Below are positions 1 through 7,142 of a stretch of DNA of 64,000 nucleotides, piece by piece. The number at the start of each line of letters is the position of its first letter. Within the stretch, counting starts at the first letter, position 1. The DNA is taken from NCBI RefSeq assembly GCF_000521865.1, contig NZ_JAME01000023.1:1-64000 (forward strand), read 5' to 3'. A program made the translations under genes and the position numbers. The notes under the pieces were generated by a model, which worked only from the letters and a program-made list of their open reading frames with translations, did not search any database and had not been told where the DNA came from. This stretch comes from Roseivivax isoporae LMG 25204 (lineage in GTDB: Bacteria; Pseudomonadota; Alphaproteobacteria; Rhodobacterales; Rhodobacteraceae).

Positions 1-1
1 C

Positions 2-871
2 GCGCGGATCGGCCATCCCGTGACGTGGCTCGGGCGACTGATCCTCGTCCTCGATGCGCGGCTCAACGATCCCCGGCGCAGCGTCGCGCAGCGGCAGCTC
101 CTCGGGGGCATCGCGACGCTGCTCGCCGTGGCGGCCGCGGCGCTGCCCGCGGCGCTGGTGCAGACTGCGCTGCCCGGCGGCGCCGCCGGTGCCATCCTCG
201 CGGGTGTGCTCGCCTGGCCGCTTGTCGCGGCCCGGTCGCTGCACGAACACGTGGCGGCGGTGGCCGCGCCGCTCGGACGTGGGGACGTGGCCGGCGCGCG
301 CCGGGCCGTCGCCATGATCGTCGGGCGCGATCCCGAACGGCTCGACGCCGCCGGCATCGCCCGCGCCGCGACCGAGAGCCTCGCAGAGAACGCCTCCGAC
401 GGGATCGTCGCGCCGCTCTTCTGGGGCGCCGTTGGCGGGCTGCCGGGGATCGCCGCCTACAAGGCCATCAACACGCTCGATTCGATGATCGGCCACCGCA
501 CGCCGCGGCACGAGGCGTTCGGCGCGGTGGCGGCGCGCGTGGACGACGTGGCGAACCTCGTTCCCGCGCGGCTGACCGGCCTGCTCTTCGCGCTGGCCTC
601 GGGGCGGCCGCGCGCGGTGATCCGCGTCATGCGCCGCGACGCACCGCACCACCGATCGCCCAATGCCGGCTGGCCCGAGGCCGCGATGGCCGCCGCGCTC
701 GGGGTGCGCCTGTCCGGCCCGCGCGTCTATTCCGATCGCGTGGCGGAGGAGCCGTGGCTCAATGCCGCGGCGCCCGATCCCGACGCCGCGGCGCTGGCGC
801 GGGGCCTCGCGCTCTATCTGCGCGCGCTCCTCCTGCTCGCGCTCGGCCTCGCGCTCGCGGCCGTGATCTGA
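2..871 (+). CDS. cobD: Adenosylcobinamide-phosphate synthase CobD/CbiB, 5' truncated
   Basis: Integral membrane enzyme of the CbiB/CobD family, which attaches (R)-1-amino-2-propanol (phosphate) to adenosylcobyric acid. The frame is open from base 2 and reads IGHPVTWLGRL across an internal GTG at base 20. The GHPV segment is part of the conserved family N-terminus, so the true start lies upstream of the window. About 289 residues are visible, against a usual 300-320. The ESLAENASDG and YKAINTLDSMIGH segments are typical of the family, and several hydrophobic stretches, including the last 25 residues, fit membrane segments. cobC starts 42 bases downstream on the same strand and makes the aminopropanol donor, so the two form a functional pair. 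Confidence 0.93.
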   Translation, partial: ARIGHPVTWLGRLILVLDARLNDPRRSVAQRQLLGGIATLLAVAAAALPAALVQTALPGGAAGAILAGVLAWPLVAARSLHEHVAAVAAPLGRGDVAGARRAVAMIVGRDPERLDAAGIARAATESLAENASDGIVAPLFWGAVGGLPGIAAYKAINTLDSMIGHRTPRHEAFGAVAARVDDVANLVPARLTGLLFALASGRPRAVIRVMRRDAPHHRSPNAGWPEAAMAAALGVRLSGPRVYSDRVAEEPWLNAAAPDPDAAALARGLALYLRALLLLALGLALAAVI

Positions 872-913
872 ACGGGGCTTGCCCGGGCGCCGCCGCCGTG
901 GTCTCTGACCGGC

Positions 914-1879
914 ATGCGCGATCATGGCGGAGACCTCGACCGGGCGATGGCCCGGCATGGCGGCGACGAGGGCGCCTGGACCGACCTGTCCACCGGCATC
1001 AACCCGGTGCCCTATCCGCTGCCCGACCTGCCCGGGCGGGCCTGGACCGCGCTGCCCACCGCCGCCGACCTGCAGGCCCTGCGCGATGTCGCGCGGGCGG
1101 CCTATGCCACCCGCGCGGCCGTCGTGCCGCTCGCCGGGGCGCAGGCGGCGATCCAGTTGGTGCCGCGGCTCGACGCCCCGCGAACCGCCCGCGTCCTCGG
1201 GCCGACCTACAACGAACATGCCGCGGCGCTCGCCGCTGCCGGCTGGTCGGTCGAGACAGTCGGGGACACCGACGCGCTCGCCGGGGCCGACCTCGCCGTG
1301 GTGGTGAACCCGAACAATCCCGATGGCCGCCGGACGCCGCCCGACGCCCTGCGTGCGCTGGCCGCGCGGGTCGGCCAACTGGTGGTCGACGAGAGCTTTG
1401 CCGATGCCGAGCCCGCGCTGTCGCTGGCCCCCCTCCTCGACGGGACGGACACGCGCGTCGTCGTGCTGCGTTCCTTCGGCAAGTTCTACGGGCTCGCCGG
1501 GCTGCGGCTGGGCTTCGCGCTGGCGGGGCAGGAGACCGCGGCGCGCCTCGCGACGCTCGCGGGACCCTGGGCGGTGAGCGGCCCTGCGATCGCGGCGGGC
1601 GTGCGGGCGCTCGCCGACAGCGAATGGCAGGCCGGGACGATCGCCCGGCTGACCCGCGATGCCGCGCGCCTCGACGCCCTGGCGGGGCGGGCGGGTTGGC
1701 GGCTCGTCGGTGGCACGCACCTGTTCCGGACCTACGACACCGGCGACGCGCGCGCGGCCCAGGAGAGGCTCGCGCGACGGCGCGTCTGGTCGCGCGCCTT
1801 TCCCTATTCGGGCGGCTGGCTGCGCCTCGGCCTGCCCGGGACCGAGGCCGGGTGGCGCGCGCTCGCGGCGGCGCTCTGA
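914..1879 (+). CDS. cobC: Threonine-phosphate decarboxylase-like aminotransferase CobC
   Basis: PLP-dependent fold-type I enzyme (321 aa) that makes (R)-1-amino-2-propanol phosphate from L-threonine phosphate for the nucleotide loop. The N-terminus HGGDLDRAM and LSTGINP are the substrate-binding segments of the family. VVNPNNPDGR is the aspartate-aminotransferase-like cofactor segment. Lys190 in SFGKFYGLAG is the expected Schiff-base lysine. It lies between cobD and bluB, three bases before bluB, so the three probably share a transcript. Confidence 0.92.
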   Translation: MRDHGGDLDRAMARHGGDEGAWTDLSTGINPVPYPLPDLPGRAWTALPTAADLQALRDVARAAYATRAAVVPLAGAQAAIQLVPRLDAPRTARVLGPTYNEHAAALAAAGWSVETVGDTDALAGADLAVVVNPNNPDGRRTPPDALRALAARVGQLVVDESFADAEPALSLAPLLDGTDTRVVVLRSFGKFYGLAGLRLGFALAGQETAARLATLAGPWAVSGPAIAAGVRALADSEWQAGTIARLTRDAARLDALAGRAGWRLVGGTHLFRTYDTGDARAAQERLARRRVWSRAFPYSGGWLRLGLPGTEAGWRALAAAL

Positions 1880-1882
1880 GCG

Positions 1883-2506
1883 ATGGAGTTCTCGTCCGAA
1901 GACCGCGCACGGCTCAAGGCGCTCATGACGTGGCGGCGGGACGTGCGCCATTTCCGCACAGACCCGCTCGACCCGGCGCTGGTGGCGCGGCTTGCCGAGG
2001 CGATGGCGCTTGCACCGTCGGTCGGTAACGCTCGGCCGTGGCGGGTGATCCGGGTCGAGGACCCGGCCGTGCGGACCGCCATCCGCGACGAGTTCGCCCG
2101 CTGCACCGCCGCCGCCGAGGCCGCCTATGCGGGCGCGCGACGCAAGGAGTACGCGGCGCTCAAGCTGGCGGGTCTCGACCGCGCACCGCTGCAGCTCTCG
2201 ATCTTCTGCGACACCGACCCCGAGGAGGGTCACGGCCTCGGCCGCGCGACCATGCCCGAGACGCTGATGCAGTCGACGGCCATGGCGGTCTACGCGCTGA
2301 TGCTCGCCGCGCGGGCCGAGAACGTGGGCGCAGGGCTCGTGTCGATCCTGTCTCCGGACGTCATGGCACGCATCCTCGACGTGCCCCCGCGCTGGCGGTT
2401 CGCGACCCATGTCTGCCTGGGCTACCCCGAGGCGGTGGACGACACGCCGCTCCTGCACCGCGCGGGTTGGCAGGAAAACGCCGAGCCCGAATGGGAGACG
2501 CGCTAG
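1883..2506 (+). CDS. bluB: 5,6-dimethylbenzimidazole synthase BluB
   Basis: Flavin-destructase of the nitroreductase fold (207 aa). BluB enzymes convert reduced FMN and O2 into 5,6-dimethylbenzimidazole, the lower ligand of B12. The opening [20 protein letters not shown] and the later [21 protein letters not shown] are the flavin-binding segments of the family. It starts three bases after cobC and ends tail-to-tail with cobQ, sharing four bases (2503-2506). Its need for O2 agrees with the aerobic corrin pathway in this window. Confidence 0.95.
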   Translation: MEFSSEDRARLKALMTWRRDVRHFRTDPLDPALVARLAEAMALAPSVGNARPWRVIRVEDPAVRTAIRDEFARCTAAAEAAYAGARRKEYAALKLAGLDRAPLQLSIFCDTDPEEGHGLGRATMPETLMQSTAMAVYALMLAARAENVGAGLVSILSPDVMARILDVPPRWRFATHVCLGYPEAVDDTPLLHRAGWQENAEPEWETR

Positions 2507-3948
2507 CGCGCCACGGCGATCAGCCCGGCCACGTCCAGGTGCGCCTCGAGGTGATCGGCGAGCGCGTCGAGCGTCGCCTCGACCTGCGCGTCGTAGCGCG
2601 TCCCGGACGCGGCGCCGAAGCCGCCGAGCCACGCCGCGCGGAACCGGTCGTCGCGGAACATGCCGTGTAGGTAGCTGCCTGCGACGCGGCCCGACGGCGC
2701 CACCGCGCCTTCCGCCGCGCCGTCGACATGGGCGAAGGGGCGGGCGCGGTCGGGCCCCGTCGTCCGGCCCACATGGATCTCGTAGCCCGTGAACGCTGTG
2801 CCGGTCGCGGCGTGGATCGCGGCAGCCTCGGTCACGCGCTTGTCGCCCGTCATGACCGTCTCGACGTCGAGCAGGCCGAGACCCGCATCGCTGCCGGGCG
2901 GCCCCTCGATCCCCTCGGGGTCCGAGACGCGGCGCCCGAGCATCTGGAACCCGCCGCAGATGCCGAGGACATGCCCGCCCCGGCGCACATGCGCGGCGAG
3001 GTCCACGTCCCACCCCTGGGCGCGCAGATGGGCGAGATCGCCCCGCGTGGACTTCGACCCCGGCATGATCACCACGTCGGCGTCGCCCGGCAACGCCGCG
3101 CCTGCGCGCAGCATGGTCAGCCGCACGCCGGGCTCCTGCGACAGCGGGTCGAGGTCGTCGAAATTCGCCATCCGCGACAGGCACAGGCACACCACGTGCA
3201 GGCCGGTCCCGCGGGCCTGCGTCCGGATGTCGAGCGCGTCCTCCGCCGGCAGCCGCCAGGCGTCCGCGAACCACGGCACGACGCCGAAACCCCGCCAGCC
3301 GGTCCGCTCCGCGATCATGCGGTAACCCTCGTCGAAGAGGCTCGGATCGCCGCGGAAGCGGTTCACGAGGAAACCTGCGACCATCGCGGCATCGCCCGGG
3401 TCGATCACCGCCTGCGTTCCCACGATCTGCGCGATGACGCCGCCCCGGTCGATGTCGCCGGCGAGGATCACCGGCACCTCCGCCGCACGGGCGAAGCCCA
3501 TGTTGGCGATGTCGCCCGCCCGCAGGTTGACCTCGGCCGGGCTGCCCGCGCCCTCGACGAGGACGAGGTCGTGCGCCCCGCGCAGCCGCGCGAAGCTCTC
3601 GAGCACGCGCGCCATCAGCTGCGGCTTCAGCGCGGCGTAGTCCCGCGCCCGCACCGTGGTCAGGCGGCGGCCCTGCACGACGACCTGCGCGCCGGTATCG
3701 GTCTCGGGCTTCAGCAGGACCGGGTTCATGTCGGTCCGGGGCACGAGGCCCGCGGCGAGCGCCTGCAGCGCCTGCGCGCGGCCGATCTCGCCCCCGTCCG
3801 CGGTCACGGCGGCGTTGTTCGACATGTTCTGCGGCTTGAACGGCGCGACCGAGAGGCCGCGCCGCCGCGCCGCGCGGGCGAGCCCCGCGACGAGCAGCGA
3901 CTTGCCGACATTCGACCCGGTGCCCTGGATCATCAGCGCGCGGCTCAT
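2503..3948 (-). CDS. cobQ: Cobyric acid synthase CobQ
   Basis: ATP- and glutamine-dependent amidase (481 aa) that amidates carboxylates b, d, e and g of adenosylcobyrinic acid a,c-diamide. An N-terminal dethiobiotin-synthetase-like domain carries GTGSNVGKS (residues 9-17), and the [10 protein letters not shown] segment is diagnostic. The C-terminal class I glutaminase domain has the nucleophile Cys331 in GICGGFQML and the catalytic His in SYLHGMF. The ATG at 3948 overlaps the HAD gene stop in an ATGA, so translation is probably coupled. It is the last gene of the cobO-HAD-cobQ unit. Confidence 0.96.
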   Translation of the reverse strand: MSRALMIQGTGSNVGKSLLVAGLARAARRRGLSVAPFKPQNMSNNAAVTADGGEIGRAQALQALAAGLVPRTDMNPVLLKPETDTGAQVVVQGRRLTTVRARDYAALKPQLMARVLESFARLRGAHDLVLVEGAGSPAEVNLRAGDIANMGFARAAEVPVILAGDIDRGGVIAQIVGTQAVIDPGDAAMVAGFLVNRFRGDPSLFDEGYRMIAERTGWRGFGVVPWFADAWRLPAEDALDIRTQARGTGLHVVCLCLSRMANFDDLDPLSQEPGVRLTMLRAGAALPGDADVVIMPGSKSTRGDLAHLRAQGWDVDLAAHVRRGGHVLGICGGFQMLGRRVSDPEGIEGPPGSDAGLGLLDVETVMTGDKRVTEAAAIHAATGTAFTGYEIHVGRTTGPDRARPFAHVDGAAEGAVAPSGRVAGSYLHGMFRDDRFRAAWLGGFGAASGTRYDAQVEATLDALADHLEAHLDVAGLIAVAR

Positions 3949-4556
3949 GCGTCGATCCCGAGCAGCGCCGGCAGCCGCGCGCGGCTCTCGGCGGTGAAGT
4001 GGAAGGCCTGCCAGCCGCGGCCCCGCGCCGCCGCGACGTTCGCCCGCGCGTCGTCGATCAGCAGGATGCGCCCGGGCGACAGGCCGGACCAGTCCTCGAT
4101 GGCGCGCCAGAAGCCCGCATCGGGCTTGGCGACACCGAGGCCGCCCGAGGCGAAGATCGCCTCGACCCGGGCGGCGAAGCCCATGCGCTCCATGATGTAG
4201 CGGGCGCGGGGCACGGTGTTGTTCGTGCCGATGACCGCGCGCTGCGGGGCGGCGTCGAGCCAGCGCACGGTTTCCGCGTCGGGCCGCGCATCGCGGTCGA
4301 GCCAGTAGGCATGCAGCTCCGCCGCGCTGACCTGCGTGTCCCGCGTGGCGAGCCAGGCGGCCAGCGCCTCCTCGAGGTCCCGCCGTCCGCGCAGCACGTC
4401 GCGCGCGAGCCCCGGCTGGCGCAGGAACGCGCGGAAGGCGCCCGCGTCGATCCCCATCTCCTGCGGCAGGTCGTCGATCCACGGGAACGGGCCCGACGGC
4501 GGCTCCGTGTTCAGCACGCCGTCGAAATCCCACACGACGAGGTCGGGCGCCCTCAG
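3945..4556 (-). CDS. HAD-superfamily phosphatase-like hydrolase embedded between cobO and cobQ
   Basis: All four HAD motifs are visible: DFDGVLN near the N-terminus (nucleophile and acid/base Asp), IGTNN (motif II), [10 protein letters not shown] (motif III Lys) and [10 protein letters not shown] (motif IV). A helical cap of 60-80 residues lies between motifs I and II. The whole is about 203 aa, so a small-molecule phosphatase of subfamily I is likely. No ATG or TTG lies ahead of motif I. I chose the CTG at 4556, which overlaps the cobO stop as CTGA and has GGGAG seven bases upstream. A GTG at 4535 is possible but has no Shine-Dalgarno. Four-base overlaps on both sides tie it to cobalamin synthesis. 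Its substrate is unknown; an alpha-ribazole phosphate or cobalamin phosphate is my inference. Confidence 0.85.
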   Translation of the reverse strand: MRAPDLVVWDFDGVLNTEPPSGPFPWIDDLPQEMGIDAGAFRAFLRQPGLARDVLRGRRDLEEALAAWLATRDTQVSAAELHAYWLDRDARPDAETVRWLDAAPQRAVIGTNNTVPRARYIMERMGFAARVEAIFASGGLGVAKPDAGFWRAIEDWSGLSPGRILLIDDARANVAAARGRGWQAFHFTAESRARLPALLGIDA

Positions 4557-5161
4557 AACTCCACTCCCGCCTGGGCTTTCACGCCCTCGCGGAACGGATG
4601 CTTGACCAGCGTCATCTCGGTCACGAGGTCGGCCGCCTCGATCAGCTCGGGCTTGGCGTTGCGCCCGGTCAGGACCACGTGGGTCATGCGCGGCTTTTCG
4701 GTCAGAAGGAAATCCACGACCTCGTCGATGTCGAGGTAGTCGTAGCGCAGCGCGATGTTGATCTCGTCGAGCAGCACGAAGCGGATGTCCGGATCGCGGA
4801 TCTGCGCCTTGGCGATCTCCCAGCCGTTCCGGGCGGCGGCCACGTCGCGGGCTCGGTCCTGAGTTTCCCAGGTGAAGCCCTCGCCCGAGACGAAGAAGCG
4901 GCATTCCTCGGCGAATCGTTCGCGCAGGAACGTCTTCTCGCCGGTGTCCCAGGTGCCCTTGATGAACTGCACCACCGCACAGGGCATGCCATGGGCGATG
5001 CAGCGCATGATCATGCCGAAGGCCGAGGACGATTTTCCCTTGCCGGCGCCGGTGTGCACGACGATCAGGCCCTTCTCCTCGGTCTTCGACTTCATCATCT
5101 CGTCGCGGGCGGCCTTGATGCGGCGCATCTTGGCATTGTGGCGTTCGGTGACGTCGTCCAT
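4553..5161 (-). CDS. cobO: Corrinoid adenosyltransferase CobO
   Basis: ATP:co(I)rrinoid adenosyltransferase of the CobA/CobO P-loop type (202 aa), which forms the Co-C bond on cob(I)yrinic acid a,c-diamide. Motifs are the P-loop [14 protein letters not shown] (residues 36-49), VVQFIKGTW, and the [14 protein letters not shown] Walker B region. The ATG at 5161 is preceded by GGAGG at about eight bases. It is the first gene of a leftward unit with the HAD gene and cobQ. Its upstream region (5162-5238) is shared with the divergent riboswitch promoter. No second B12 box is seen on the minus strand, so this arm does not appear to be riboswitch controlled. Confidence 0.96.
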   Translation of the reverse strand: MDDVTERHNAKMRRIKAARDEMMKSKTEEKGLIVVHTGAGKGKSSSAFGMIMRCIAHGMPCAVVQFIKGTWDTGEKTFLRERFAEECRFFVSGEGFTWETQDRARDVAAARNGWEIAKAQIRDPDIRFVLLDEINIALRYDYLDIDEVVDFLLTEKPRMTHVVLTGRNAKPELIEAADLVTEMTLVKHPFREGVKAQAGVEF

Positions 5162-5202
5162 GGGACCTCCGGTCGGGGATCGGTGCGAATGGGGCGCGCG
5201 GC

Positions 5203-5231
5203 TTGACAGCCGGCCGCGTTCCTGAGCATGT
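5203..5231 (+). promoter_or_regulatory. Candidate promoter of the riboswitch-led cob operon
   Basis: A consensus -35 hexamer TTGACA (5203-5208) is followed after 17 bases by GCATGT (5226-5231), a weak -10. Transcription would start near 5237-5240, just where the cobalamin riboswitch begins. The good -35 and the fit to the RNA 5' end are the support; the -10 match is poor. Confidence 0.45.
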
Positions 5232-5238
5232 CGCAAAG

Positions 5239-5455
5239 GCTGGTGCCCGTGTAAACGGGTGAAAAGGGAAGCTGCAGCCGGGCCTGGCCCCGGCGAGGCA
5301 CGCCGCCCCCGCGACCGTAACCGGAGAGGTCGCCCAGGTGCCACTGGTCCCGCGAGAGGGCCGGGAAGGCCGGGCGACCGTCGGAGTCCCGCATGCGCCC
5401 CACGGCGCCGCGTCGGGCCCCGGGATCCGCAAGCCGGGAGACCTGCCAGCACGAA
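5239..5455 (+). promoter_or_regulatory. Cobalamin (B12) riboswitch
   Basis: The landmarks of the AdoCbl riboswitch occur in order: GGTGCC (5242-5247), AAGGGAA (5264-5270), the core around GCCCCCGCGACCGTAA (5304-5320), CCACTGGTC (5341-5349), GGGAAGGC (5363-5370), and the B12 box AAGCCGGGAGACCTGCC followed by AGCAC (5431-5452). It lies on the plus strand ahead of DUF1636-cobW-cobN, so that operon should be repressed when B12 is plentiful. The expression platform must lie in the next 160 bases. Confidence 0.95.
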
Positions 5456-5552
5456 ACGACGTGGACCGGACGGGGTGCGCCGGTGTCGGGAGGCTCAGAG
5501 GCTCGCGCCCGCCTGGCGACGCGTGCCGGACCCCCCGTTCCAAGGTGCCGCC

Positions 5553-5597
5553 GTCCCGATGGACGACCCCCGGGACCCCGCGGTTCCGCGGCGGGAC
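5553..5597 (+). promoter_or_regulatory. Possible riboswitch expression platform with competing stems
   Basis: GTCCCG at 5553-5558 can pair with either of two CGGGAC copies, at 5571-5576 or 5592-5597. The second pairing would enclose a CCGCGG-TT-CCGCGG element (5579-5592) and end about 20 bases before the DUF1636 start. Two exclusive pairings ahead of the first start codon are what a translational switch needs. No fold was computed. Confidence 0.35.
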
Positions 5598-5621
5598 AGG
5601 CAGAGGGGCCGAGAGCGATGA
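5559..5621 (+). CDS. Possible 20-residue leader ORF in the riboswitch leader
   Basis: ATG at 5559 opens a 20-codon reading frame, rich in Arg, Pro and Asp, beginning MDDPRDPAVPRR. It ends in a TGA that overlaps the DUF1636 ATG as ATGA (5618-5621). AAGGTG 11 bases upstream could serve as a weak Shine-Dalgarno. The exact stop-start overlap matches the coupling style of this operon, but such a short frame can occur by chance in 70% GC DNA. Confidence 0.3.
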   Translation: MDDPRDPAVPRRDRQRGRER

Positions 5622-6061
5622 GCGACAGAAGCCGAGCCGGGACGGACGGGGCGGGGGCCGAGCTGCTCGTCTGCATGACCTGCCGCCGCGGACAGGACAT
5701 GCCGGCGGACGAGCGCCGCCCGGGCGCGCACCTTCACGACAACCTCGCCGCGGCGGGACTGCCCGAGGGCGTGCGGCTCGTGGGCGTCGAGTGCCTGCAG
5801 AACTGCGACCACGGCTGCACCGTCGCGCTGCGCGGGCCGGGCCGCTGGACCTATGTCTACGGCCGCCTCGACGAGGTGGCGGACGTGGACATGCTGCTCG
5901 ATGGGGCGGCGCGCTACCGGGCGACCGCGGACGGGCTCATCCCGTGGCGCGAGCGCCCGCAGCATTTCCGCAAGAACTGCATCGCCCGCATCCCGCCGCC
6001 CGTGGCGGCCGACGATGCCGATCCCCAGACCCAACCCCGAACGGAGGCCGCCCATGGCTGA
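5618..6061 (+). CDS. DUF1636 family protein, probable 2Fe-2S ferredoxin-like
   Basis: 147-residue protein with cysteines at 19 and 22 (LVCMTC) and at 59, 63 and 67 (CLQNCDHGC). This spacing resembles thioredoxin-like [2Fe-2S] proteins. No signal peptide is seen. Proteins of this family commonly sit beside cobW in alphaproteobacteria, and no enzymatic role is established to my knowledge. It is the first full gene after the B12 riboswitch and overlaps cobW by eight bases. An electron-transfer or cobalt-handling role is inference. Confidence 0.85.
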   Translation: MSDRSRAGTDGAGAELLVCMTCRRGQDMPADERRPGAHLHDNLAAAGLPEGVRLVGVECLQNCDHGCTVALRGPGRWTYVYGRLDEVADVDMLLDGAARYRATADGLIPWRERPQHFRKNCIARIPPPVAADDADPQTQPRTEAAHG

Positions 6062-7109
6062 TCTCGAGAAGCTGCCCGTCACCATCGTCACCGGCTTTCT
6101 GGGCTCGGGCAAGACGACGCTGATCTCGAACCTGATGCGCAATCCGATGGGCAAGCGGCTCGCCGTGGTCGTGAACGAGTTCGGCGACGTGGGCGTCGAC
6201 GGCGAGATCCTCAAGGGCTGCGCCATCCCAGACTGCCCGGCCGAGAACGTGGTCGAGCTCGCGAACGGCTGCATCTGCTGCACAGTCGCCGACGATTTCC
6301 TGCCCACGATCGAGGCGCTGCTGAAGCTTGACCCGCGCCCCGAGCACATCCTGATCGAGACCTCGGGCCTCGCCCTGCCGAAGCCGCTGCTGAAGGCCTT
6401 CGACTGGCCCGCGATCCGCTCGGCGGTGACCGTCGACGGCGTGATCGCGCTTGCCGATGCGGAGGCCGTGGCGGCGGGCCGCTTCGCCCCCGACGTCGCG
6501 CGCGTCGACGCCCAGCGGCTCGCGGATGACAGCCTCGACCACGAGACGCCGCTATCCGAGGTCTTCGAGGACCAGATCGCCTGCGCGGACATCGTGCTCC
6601 TGACCAAACCCGACCTCGCCGGGCCCGAGGGCGTTGCGAAGGCGCGCGCTGTCATCGCCGCCGAGGCGCCGCGGCCCTTGCCGGTGGTCGAGGTCGCCGA
6701 GGGCGTGGTCGACCCGCGCGTGATCCTCGGGCTCGGCGCCGCGGCCGAGGACGACATGGACGCGCGCCCCTCGCACCACGACGACGCGCCCGACCACGAC
6801 CACGAGGATTTCGAGAGCGTGGTGATCGACCTGCCCGAGATCGGCGCCCCCGCCGACCTCGTGACGCGGATCGAGGACCTTGCCCGCGCGCGCAACATCC
6901 TGCGGGTCAAGGGCTACGCCGCGGTCGCGGGCAAGCCCATGCGGCTCCTCGTGCAGGCGGTGGGCGCGCGGGTGCGCCACCAGTACGACCGGCCCTGGGC
7001 GCCTGGCGAGGCGCGCGGCGGCCGGCTGGTGGTGATCGCCGAGCACGACGACATCGACGCCGCCGCGATCCGCGACGCGCTCGTTCCCGCCGCGGCCGCG
7101 GCGGAGTAG
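6054..7109 (+). CDS. cobW: CobW, COG0523-family GTPase (cobalt chaperone)
   Basis: G3E-family metallochaperone GTPase (351 aa). Walker A is GFLGSGKTT (residues 14-22), and the metal-binding C-x-C-C motif is GCICCT (Cys73, 75, 76). LLTKPDLAG is close to the NKxD guanine motif. A His/Asp-rich loop near residue 245 (HHDDAPDHDHED) should bind metal. ATG 6054 has ACGGAGG eight bases upstream. CobW proteins are thought to deliver cobalt to the CobN chelatase, and cobN follows after 33 bases. Confidence 0.95.
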   Translation: MADLEKLPVTIVTGFLGSGKTTLISNLMRNPMGKRLAVVVNEFGDVGVDGEILKGCAIPDCPAENVVELANGCICCTVADDFLPTIEALLKLDPRPEHILIETSGLALPKPLLKAFDWPAIRSAVTVDGVIALADAEAVAAGRFAPDVARVDAQRLADDSLDHETPLSEVFEDQIACADIVLLTKPDLAGPEGVAKARAVIAAEAPRPLPVVEVAEGVVDPRVILGLGAAAEDDMDARPSHHDDAPDHDHEDFESVVIDLPEIGAPADLVTRIEDLARARNILRVKGYAAVAGKPMRLLVQAVGARVRHQYDRPWAPGEARGGRLVVIAEHDDIDAAAIRDALVPAAAAAE

Positions 7110-7142
7110 CGGCACGGCCACGCGGGGCCTGGGAGGGCCGCC

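Noticed and set aside
5162-5238. A second B12 riboswitch for the minus-strand cobO unit
   Set aside because: No B12 box or AAGGGAA-type core is present on that strand in the 77 bases available before the plus-strand riboswitch.
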